This document shows positions 13,501 to 25,500 of a DNA stretch of 64,000 nt, in pieces. Under the pieces are notes generated by a model. The model was given only the letters and a program-made list of their open reading frames with translations, searched no databases and had not been told where the DNA came from. The stretch covers positions 54,679,395-54,743,394 of the forward strand of contig CM046307.1 in assembly GCA_025267735.1 (NCBI GenBank), given 5' to 3'. Position 1 is the stretch's first letter; every line of letters starts with the position of its first letter. Source of the stretch: Mactra quadrangularis. Taxonomy: Eukaryota; Mollusca; Bivalvia; Venerida; Mactridae. The translations under genes and the position numbers were made by a program.

Positions 13501-16500
13501 AACCCGACCCTACCTTGCAGATCTTACTAGTTTTTATTCAAATTGAATTTTACCTTTAGAAATATAGACAAAAAGGGAAAACTATTAGTGAAAATTTAAA
13601 TAAGTTGTGTTAAAAAAAAAAAACCCAAAAAACTTAGAGCCTGCCCTAACCTCCTTTTCAGACCATTGCCTTAAAAACAGGATTTTTTTGTCTAAATAAA
13701 TATAAAACAAGAGTACAATATTACCAGATCATGTAAAGATGGTTTAACTGGTTCTTCTAGCTTCTTCCTATCATTAACATTGATAGGTTTCTTCAATACT
13801 CGCTTCTTTACTAGATGTATACTAACTCTAGGTGTACTATCAGTCATGTTATGTGACCACGGTCTACATAGAATACCTTTGGGCCCTTCTAGGACGTCAC
13901 AATACTGTAATTAAATAAATGTAGTGAATTTTCTATTGAATTTAAATGGTTTATTGGAACTCACTTCTCCATGAGGAAAAAACCAATCTCCGTAAACAGA
14001 TATCCTGTACAGCATTGTCGTACAGGATCTCTACTGTCTCCATGGAAGGTCATGTGGAGATGAACTTTGTGTCAACCAATCAATGCGTAGCTTTCATCTA
14101 GGCGAAAACACTATTAATCACATTTTGATTTCGTAATTTTATTTTTAGACCAAGGTTTGCATGCTAAATTAACAGCGGTATTATTCACAGTCTGCGATTG
14201 GGTGGCTCATTTCAAATTGCGTGACGTAGATGATGTAAACAAGTTAAGTATCATAACAATTTCGTCATGAATATTATGATGAGAAAAGGTCACCTGAACG
14301 TGACCTATGTTTAAAAAAGGCCTGATCTAAAATAGCGAGTAGGCGAGCTGAAAATTTAGATCGGGTTTTAATCAGATTGGGAAAAAATGTGCTCAGACTC
14401 ATGTTTTTTATGAAGCTCAGTAAATTTCATCTACATGTATATAGAACACAGACCTCGCAAAATCAAAATACACTGACGATGGTAAGCAAAATTTACCTCC
14501 ATTTGTGTACACTAATTTTTTGACTCCGTGTCATCTAAACAAAATCCTTGTTGATTGTGGTGTTTACAATCAGCCTATGAATTCATATTTTGGTGCATGC
14601 AAAATATATTGATGTCATTCAAAAAGCAAAGCTTAGCTATGCATTAATGTATAATAATATATAATAGAAAAACAGGCCCATATTTACCTATTTAACTTGC
14701 ATAAAAAAATACCATTTATTGTAATAAACCTTATATGTATAAACAGTGTTTTTGTCTTGGAACATTTTTGGCAACCCATGCACTAACCATATTGAGGGTT
14801 ACTGCAAAACAGTCATAACTCAATATAAGACAAGAAATGTAATGTGGAAACCAAATTAAAGCCGGATTTAAGAACTTTAACAAAAAATAACAAAGGGAAA
14901 TAATCCATAATAAAGGCAAGTAGCGTTGTGGTTACTTTCTAATTCTGTTCATCACATGGTATGTTATCATTGTATGAAGTATCATAAAGATCTGACAATA
15001 AATGGCATAAATATATGATAAAGAAAAACTTTAACGCAATTGTAAACCCACGATAAACACTAAATTCATTTGGGAAAGTTTATAAAATCTAAAATATTTA
15101 CCTGATCAAATGATAATGTATCCCATGGATCTTTACATGGTAATATTCTAGTCTCTTTAAGGATATTTTCATTAAAATTCTTTAAATATTCATACACTAA
15201 CCATGGATATGGTCGTCTCATATGCATATATTCTGATTTCAACTTTCCTTCATCTGATATAAACAGAAAATAAAGATTAAGGTAAATATATCAAAATACA
15301 TGAAGTTTATGGACAGCTTGCTGAACCATTTGAGGAGCTTTTGTAAACGAAACAAGAGCAGTCCATGGAGAGCGGGCTTAATTATTTGGGGAGTTGGTGT
15401 AAATAAAAAAATAAGAACAACAAGAGTGAAGTTTCAAGGAATACCTTCAGTTGTTTTAAATCTTCAGTTGTTTTAAAGATATAAAACATGTTGCATTTTA
15501 AAACTTATCTGAGAATTGACATGTCAAGTGTTAAGGTTTATATTAGATAGAAAAAAGAATGTTAATTATTTAGTACATGATACATGTATCAAGAGCTGGT
15601 TGCAAAAGTCTAAACCAAGAACTTTCAAAAAGCACTTTTTATGGGTCAGACAAAAACTATGAAACAGTTTTGCTGCAATCAAACAAAACAAATATTGTGC
15701 AAATAACAGAAGGTTCCAAAAGTATTCAGCTAGCAAGAAAAATGTTTGCTAGCTAGAAGGCCACTGTAGTGAACTGTTTTATAGAAAATTGCTATGTAAC
15801 ACTAGGTATAAATATCCGTATGAAATTGGTCCCAATAGGAGTTCTGGAATTTTCAGGATTTGAATCTCAGTAAGATTACATTGAACAAGAAAAAAAACCC
15901 ATTTACCTTGGTAAAATAAAGATATAAATGGAATTTTCTTCATAGAACCATTTGGAAGATGCCTTTTTGCCACTGAAATAATCATGACTCTGTGTATAAG
16001 ATACAAATATAACATTGAAAAAATGTGAAGTTCTTCTAATTACATAGCTGAATAAAATATAGTCAGAAACTAAACAATATTACATTAAATAAATTTCATT
16101 TTAACTTAAATAAATTTCGGACAAAAATGGGTGCAAACTGAATCAAATAGACTCAACAATACAATGTTTTAAACAACTTTTGACAATTGATTTTGAACTG
16201 ATAAAATTTGACAAAGATTCAATATAAGAAGTAATATTACACATACCAATCTCCGTAAACAGATCTCCTGTAGAGCAATGACGTACAGGATCTCTACTAT
16301 CTCAATGGAGGGTCACGTCGAGATGACCTTTATGTCAACTTATCAATGCGTATTAATAACATTTCGATTTTGTAATTTCTAATTTTAGACAAAGGTTTGC
16401 AAGCTAATTCAACAGCGGTATTGTTCACAGTCTGCCATTGGATGCCTCATTTCAAATTGCGTGACATAGACGATGTAAACAAGTTACGTATCACAACAAT

Positions 16501-19500
16501 TTCGTCATTAATATTATGATGAGAAAAGGTCACCTGAACGTGACCCTTGTTTGAAAAAGGCCAGATCTAAATTAGCGAGTAGGCGAGCGGAAAAGTTTAG
16601 ATCGGGTTTTACACAGACTAGTGAAATCTGAAAACCAACTACAATGAGTATTTACAGCTGAAGATATAACTAGTTCATTGACACATGGGGGTGGAAATAT
16701 CTACTTGTCCACACACACTAATGTACCTGTTGGACAAGTCATGGGTAGGAATTCCACACCCCTGGTTTAAACTTTTATAAAACCCACAGAGCCCTAGAAA
16801 TATAATCAGGGGTGAGGAATTCCTATGCCTGACTTGTCAAACTCGTACATTTATTTCTGTGGACAAGTAAATATTTCTACCCCACAAGTTGGTAGACAAG
16901 TTATATATTTTTAGCAGTAGGTATACTAACACAGGGCTCGAATTTAAGCTCGCATACTCGCAAAATGCGAATGGATTTTGAAAATTGCGACTAACTGTAA
17001 TTTTTAACTCGCAACATTTTGTGAGTATAAATCTTCACAAACATATTTCTGTCTAATCTTATGAGGCTCAAATCAGCATTTAAACAGCCATATAGGTCGA
17101 TAGTATAATTAGTAATTAAAGAAAGATTCACTGTAAAGACATGTTTAATATTCTTTGTATATCCCACAATAAAGCCCTTGCTCTATCTATGTTTAAATAG
17201 TGTACTATGTTGATTTTATATTGCATGTATGAACAGTTACTATGTATGCTATTAAAGTTTGAAGAAAAAAAGCAAGTGATTTTTTCATTTTGCGAGTTGA
17301 AATTAAATCAACTCGCATAAACGTGCAAGTCCATTATTTGTTAAATTCGAGCCCTGCTAACATTACATTACATTGTACCTAATAAAGAAGATGTCTCCAT
17401 GTTTTTATCCTATTCAAGAACGACCGATTTTATTATCAATAAATATTATTACCGTTACTTATGGTATGTATTTTATATCATAGTTCTCAATATTTCTATT
17501 TCAATATTTCATTTCTGGACAAGTACATTTTGAATCTGCACAAGCTGATTTTAAGAATTTACTAGTCTGTGGACAAGTGGAAAAAACCTGAAATTCCACA
17601 TCCCTGATAACAGTTTAAGAGTAAATTATCTACTCACATTTTTTAGAAGATTCCTTCACAAGGTCAACAAGTCCAAAATTAAGGTTAACATTATCTTTAC
17701 GATATTGTTCTACCATAGTACTGAAAGCATCTAAATATCCAAAGACATCCTGCGCCCAATGTGCATAGAAACATATCAAAGTGGGTGTAAACTTCCATCC
17801 CGGACTGTTGTCCTTGTTAAACATCTGATTTTCAAAAGCTTCCTACAAATATTGAAACACTAAGTCAATTATTACTTATTATACTGGGTTTAAGGCCGTG
17901 TCAACTAACACTTCTTACAGCATCCAGTGCATCTACCCTAGCTTTCCTGGACCCTTATCAATAACCAGTACTCACCTACCCTTCCACAAGACCAAGAAAC
18001 TTCTCCATATACCTTATTAATGGAGGAAAATTGACATCGTTGTTAAATTTTCATGGAAGGGTATAACCTCCCAAGGTGGGATTAGAACCGGTACCCTCTT
18101 TGGTACACTAGATTCGAAATCCAGGCGCACTACCAAATGCGCTACCAACCAGGGTTTGAAACATTAGCTGTAAAAAGTGGGTGAACCATTAGACTACTCA
18201 CATTCTAGGAGCCACTGAACAGACTGCAATTTCTAGGAACTCAGTCCACTACCCATTGGCTAAATTTGAAGACAGGAGCAATACCACTTACCAGGTTTAA
18301 GATGGGTACACCCACACTGTATGCAGCCATAAATACTTTTAATACATGTTTCTTAACTTCCTGTCCAGCAAGTACTGTATTATCTTCAATAACTGTATCA
18401 TTAACAACTGTAATAAGAACAGTGAATCTTGTGTTTACAGACCACCCAAGGGAAAGACAAAAAGTGGTCTCTTAAGACAAAGTTTCATTACTGGCCTTCA
18501 TTTTGGACTATTCATTGAGTATGGAAAATACAAACTAATATAAATGACTATAAAGTATGACTCGCTGAAGTGACCAATGATGGGAGGTCGCTGGATTGGC
18601 TCCTTTATCTCTGATCAGGTCATTCTGACATTCTAAAACAAATATCTTAATAGCCAAAACAATTTTGGGAACTGCAAATGGTCGCCTAATGCAAATGGTC
18701 GCTAATAAGACTTGGTCACTTGCAATAAATTTACTGTATAAACTTTTCTTATAGAGTTATGCACAGTGTATGATTATTCAAAACACAATTTCTGAAATTT
18801 TGGTCAAATTTGAAAGTTTTTACAGGTCGTAACTACGGAATATTCACATTTTTGAGTAAGGAAATTCTATGTATGTGTGTGATCCTATCATTTTCTCACA
18901 TATATTTTATGTCAAACTTCTGTGATACTTGAAAAGTATTCCTGGCCTAAACTTGTAAACCCAAGACCTTTCCAGATATAAGCAGATACTATGTTGCCAT
19001 AACAGCTAGCTTGAAGGAAGACAACAGAGTATAACTCTATATCTCTACAACATACAGCCTATTGCACCTGAGACCTGAGAATTTCTATAACTGCCCAAGT
19101 GAAGCTTGAACAAACAAACCCTTTGGAGCACAAAAGATTGGATATCCTGCATTTAGCATATTGCACCAGAGACCTGGGAAGGCAAAAATATGGTGTTGTA
19201 GTAAGAAAATTTAAACACATCTACACAATTAAGTTATTGAAATTATAGAGAGTGTTTACCATGATTGTGCATAATAACAACAGATGGATATTTTGTTACA
19301 CCATAAATTCTTTTTAAAAATCTGAAATAGAATAAGTATGATTAGAATTAGCCAACTAGGTATAACAAGTAAATCTGTGAGCTAATGCTCACTAGTGATA
19401 CCCCCGCAAAAATCTAAAAATATGCGACAAACAGGAAGTAGATGAGCAACGAGCATGAAATCGCTTTACACCACATGGGACTATGGGATGAAGCAATATG

Positions 19501-22500
19501 CAAAGTATTAGGCTGCTGCATGTTATAGTTGCTGAGGAAACTGCAACGGAAATTTTGTAACGGACGCACGGACGGACAAGGGTAAAACAGTATACCCCCC
19601 TCTTCTTCGAAGCGGGGGTAAAATTAGAACTTGGAAATTTGAGACAAATCACATGTAGGGATTTTATACAGTATATTTGGAAGGAGCTAGGGACTTAACA
19701 TTAATGGTATATGTCTTTTTATTGTTTTATTAACAAAGTTACTTTTACAGTTAATGAAGTTTATGAGTATCATTAAAACAATCAATAATGCAGACCTAAA
19801 TAATAAGATAATCATTAGAAATTTATTAATGCACTAAATTCTGTAACTAATTTAGAAAATAAAAATTGTTGAACCATCAAGAAGATTGAAGGAATAAGCT
19901 CATTACAAGTAAACATGCTTTTTGCTTCGGCATGCATGAAACCTCCAATGCAGATAATTATAAGAGCAAATGAAAAACAACTGAAAAATATGTGGCTAAA
20001 GAAGTATTGTTTGAGTTAGTGATAACTGTTTTTGATATATATTTATACTCATTTATTTTAGTCAATGATGAAACAAGTTATTACAACTTAGATTAATCAC
20101 TTTCAAGTACCCCTTCCTGGTCCCTCCATTAATGAGCTAGCAGGATAAAGATTCTTGCTCATGGAAACATCGGGATAGGGTTTGGATGGGATTTAAACCA
20201 ATTCAGGACTGGTGATTCAATGACTACCAGTCCAACATGGTAACCACTCATCCATGCAACCATGACAGATATATATTTATGTAAGATACATGTTTAGAAT
20301 ATACTTACTTTACATGCACAGAATTTAAATGTACAGCCATTGCTTTACAGGATTCAGTTTCACTGGCAATCTGGAAATTAACAAGGTACTATAATCCATG
20401 AAAGACCGGTAGGGCCATTTCAACTTCACGAATTCCCGATTTCATCTTCATGAATTCACATTTTCAACATACGGAATTCAAGAATTCACAATTTCAACTT
20501 TACGAATTCATGATTTTAACAAAGTTGAATTCGTGAAGTTGAAATAGTGAATTCATGAAGTTGAAATCGAGAATTCATGTAGTTAAAATCGTGAATTCAT
20601 GAAGTTGAAATCGTGAATTCGTGAATTCTGTATGTTGAAAACGTGAATTCACGAAGAAAAAAATGTGAATTCTTGAAGATGAAGTCGGGAAGTCATGAAG
20701 TTGAAATGGCACTACCGGTCTTTCGTAATATTCTTATTTTTGTATAATGTTTGTCATTTTGTAAGACAGGCAAACCTTAACAAAAATTATGAATTAGAAA
20801 TATTTGCTAAGACAGACGAATACAAGAAAGAAAGTTAAGTGGTAACCACATCAAAGCGGCATTTTTTACCCCAATCTGCAATGAGGTAAATAGAGATCAG
20901 ATGTATATTTCCACAAAAGAAACCAACTCAGGCATGTTCTCTATTGGATTTACTGCTATAAAAAGATGGAGGAAAATCAACTTATTGTCAATTGTGAATG
21001 GAAAGGTATGTACTAGGAAGGTATTTAAATCATTGAGGCTAATGTATGCACAAATAACAGTGGAATAAAATTTACAAATATCGCGTGTGGCAAAATTTTC
21101 ACAAAAGTTCTCCCGAAAACATTATTGTAGGTCCATTTAATAAATTTGCAGACGAAAGTCTGAAGGATGATTCAAGTATGATTATAACATGATGCTCATA
21201 AGGTACCTGGTATACAATATTCTACATAATTCAAGAATAATATAAATTGATATGACAAAGAATGAAAACATAATGAATGTTCCATGCTTTTAATTGAGGA
21301 CAACTTTTAAAGTAAGAATTTCCGTTTAAAGTGCCAGAGACTTACTGAATAATATCAATGAGCATTTTAATCAGTGGGACTAAACTTTACCAATATCAAC
21401 AAGACAAACTTACAGAATATACCATGTCTTCCACTTCATGATGTCTAGGTCCATCTGGGAATGCTATCAATATTATATGATACTTTCTTTGGGCTTCATT
21501 TATACTCTCTAAGCTAACTTCGGCACTCTGTTCTGCATAAAGACTTGCCTAAATTGTTAAATAAAAATCTGTTACACAATTCTTTTCATTTTGGCAATTG
21601 CAAATGTATAGTTGTTTTTCTCAACTGTCAAAACATCAATAATTTCACTGTGACTTAGTGCTTTTTGTCTAACACTCGAGATATTGAGATAGTGTGTAAT
21701 CATTCACCGTTAAATTATTCAAACTTTGACAGCTGAGAAAAAATGAATTATACATTGTAGAAAACCACATTTCTCAAGCTTAACATATCATTTTTAAAGA
21801 ATCAAGAATAGTAAACATGTATTTTTATTATTGTAACACAGAGAAGACCATTTCAAAACATCAAAATAAGGCCAGTGGTGTTTTTTTGCCTCAGGAAGGA
21901 GCTGAAATTGGCTTTTTCACAAAATATGACAAAAAAACACAAAAACTTTACCAAAATTTCACAATTTATAGCAGATTAATTTGAGTAAAAGAGTTTAGAT
22001 GTAATAGCAACCATGTAATGCCTGTTGTCTGTTTGTAGCTGGGTCAGAAACATAAATGTGTAACTGAAAGAACTTTATGAGAGTACAGTACAGTGTTTAA
22101 AAACATTAATTTCAGAAAATAAGTATTCATTTTTTAAAACTATTTTGCTATTTGTCCAACAAATTTTTAGGATACAGCACAAAAATCCACACATAGAAAA
22201 GCATGGGTTCTTTTGTGAATACTTAATTATTTAAACATTTCACCTACCAGTTGACCTAACCAGCTTTGCAGATCTGCTTTTTTAGTTTTTCCTTTATACT
22301 GGTATGAGGATGACTCTCCCAGGTAACATCTGAATGCAGGCATTTTGTCTGGCTTGACATTATTGGGTGGCATAGGATTCTGAAAGATTAAATATTTAAT
22401 TATACATAAACCATATCTGAAAAAGTTATTCTATAAACATATATTGCAAATCTTTCACCCCAAAAGTGGTTTTCATTAAACAGGTACTTGCCATAATCAG

Positions 22501-25500
22501 AACAGGTATATAACAGAAGACCCAAAATATTAGCAAAATGTGAGGCCCTGACACTGAAATGATTTATTAACAAAAATCAGGCTACTGAATGATAACTAGT
22601 CCAACATCAAAACAGGCCACGTCCACTTCTATGGTCAAATACATTACCCTGTTTGTGTTGTAAGCTCCAAGCTCCCATTGTGTGAAATTCTCTTCAGTTT
22701 GTTTGTTCTTCCAGAGATTATATGTCATTCTCTCAAGTTTTGATCCATTGGCTGTGAAGGTGACAAAAAAATACATAAATAAACAAAGTCTATTGTCAGG
22801 AAGAAAATTACCCAGAGTATTATTGCATCTCTGCCAATCAATTGCAGTTAAGTTCGGCTATTTAGACCATCCCCGGCACTTTTTATATTTCAAAATCATG
22901 CGATTTTTGAAATTATTAAGACCCAAATGCTTAATTTGTGAACAAAAGGGTCTCTATAATAAGACTGTTTTGCTATTAAGACCACTGATTTTGCTGGTCT
23001 TAACAGCAGAACTTTACTGTAGTAATGAAATACAAGTAAGAAAATTCTAAAATAGAACTATTATGAGCCCAACTGACAATGCTAAATCTGAGGTTTTAAA
23101 CAAGGATATAGATTAAATACAAATTAATTTTACAATACAGCCATTAGCTGCTGTGAATGTCAAGTACTTGAAATTTTGGACACAGATATTCTTTCAAAGG
23201 ATATGAAATGATTCTGAATGAAATGATACAGTAAATCAGCAAGAGACAAAATGCGTACAGCATACTTACTTTCATTTTTTAATATAACACAAAATGGTTG
23301 ATGTCTAGATACTTTGATGTGTTTTTGGAATACATGCAATGGAAAATCTTGAAAGGATGATCCATAGTCTGAAACAGAACAAATCATACCTACATTGTAC
23401 AATATGTGACAATTAATAGTTGAACATTGCATATTTTATGGTTGGGTTTAACACTGTAGCAACACATTGTATAGGTTATATCCTGGTGGTCGGTCAACCT
23501 ACCTACCATTCATGGAAAGGCAAAATCTCTGGATTTAGCTGTAAGCCAGTCACAAGGCACATACTTCCATAAATTACTGAATACTACCTTAGAGTGACAT
23601 TACCTATGATCGGTCACTTTTATATCAAATTTGTTTAGGCCTAAAAAAAAAATACGTTTGTTTCTGCTTACCCGACCGACCGTTACTTTTTACCGCCGAC
23701 CGAAACTTTTTTACGGCCTTTGAAAAAAAATCATTAATTTAAGCCGACTGTGACGAATCTGGATGGGTACGAACGCACTTCCAGGGCTCGACATTAACCA
23801 TTGTCCGACTGTCCGGGACAAGAGAAACCAAGGTCCGGACAAGTACTTTATAGAGCCGGTTGTCCGACGGGACAAGTAGTTTGGGATATTAAAAAGCATG
23901 TCTTAACCCATTCTGTATGAATGTCTTATATAAGCGTAACTATTTTGCTCTCTATTACGAGTGCCGCGAATATGCGTCCCCTAAACTTCAATCGATACGC
24001 CGACAGACTTGTATTAAACCTCTGATCGCCGCGTGACCCATTTATCCGTCATGTGTATATGAAAACGATCTTAACACCGATAAGCGTAACGATAAGCACA
24101 GCGGGTGAAGATAGATTGGGCAAGTTATTAAATCAAGGTCACTGCCTGGAATTTAATTCGCGCTATTTTAAAAGTTAATTTATTCTGCACAAATATTATT
24201 TTAATTTCAAAATGTTTTTATTTTTATTTAATTTGTAACACTTCCATTCAAGTGCAATTGTTGGTAAATCAAATTTGACACATTGTAGCGTTTCTTTTAT
24301 TGAATGTTTCGTTGATAATTGTTATTATTTTTTGTATTATTAATATTTGTAACACCTATTATCTGTTACAAAACGACATTTCCGTGAAAATAACTTTGTG
24401 CTGCTAAGTTTATAAATCTGGTTAAACTTCACAACACTTTAAAATAAAACTGTTACAAACAATATTTATTATGATAAGTCATTGATGCGACAATAACATG
24501 TGAAGAATGCAAATAAATCGCGACTTGAAAAAACACCGTTAAATTTTATTTAAAAAAATAACTAATTAGTAATAGGCACAAACATGTTCTAATGAAACTA
24601 TGATAACGAACAATTACGGTACGATGAACTTTATGTCCGAAGATTATTTATTGTTAATTAATTTATTAATGTACGCTGTTATAATATCAATGCGAGGAGA
24701 GATTAATGGGACATGTCAACACGGAAAGTTGCTGATACGTACCCTTCCTTAAATTAATTGCGCCCACGAATCAATTTTCTATCATACTTGAGGTCCCAAA
24801 CTTTATCTTGTATAGCGGTGCGTTTTTGAAGTATTCAATATGGCACATGGCAAATACGTCATATGGAGCGGTGCTTCTCTGATCAAAAGAAAATCGCCGC
24901 CGCTTATCGTTGTTAGTAGTTAGACAGGAAATCAATTGGAGAGGGGTGTATTAATTATCATGTTAGATAGCAATAAGTTGAAATTTAATTAAAATTAGGT
25001 GAGTTTGTCATGGGAAATGATGTCCGTGTTAAAAGTGTGAATTAACTTTAAAAGCATTAGGTAAAATCAGACTTTTACCTCGCATTACAAATACACATGT
25101 AACTTTTTTTCTGGTGCAAATATTTTAATTCCGTTTTCAACATAAGAAAATCAATTATTGCAAGCGCATTGTGTCCGTTTCCGATTTTGGTGTTGTCGAT
25201 GATTTTTTTCAGAAAAAAATCGCCAAAAAAACGTCGGATTCTTTTTTGCAATAATTTAATTTCTAATTAGCAATGACCTTGCTAGCTATTCTATTGTAAA
25301 GGAAGATACAAAACTAAAAGTAACATCATTGGATGCATAATTTAATTTTCTTTCCAAAATGTTAACTTTTGTAAAATATCTGTTTTCCATAAACGATTAA
25401 ATGTACCAAAAGTTATGACTTAACACCATCAAAACAATGTATACATGTTGTATGTTAATTGTTAGTTGTTTGTTGGTTTTTTATTCTCAGTTAAATAAAT

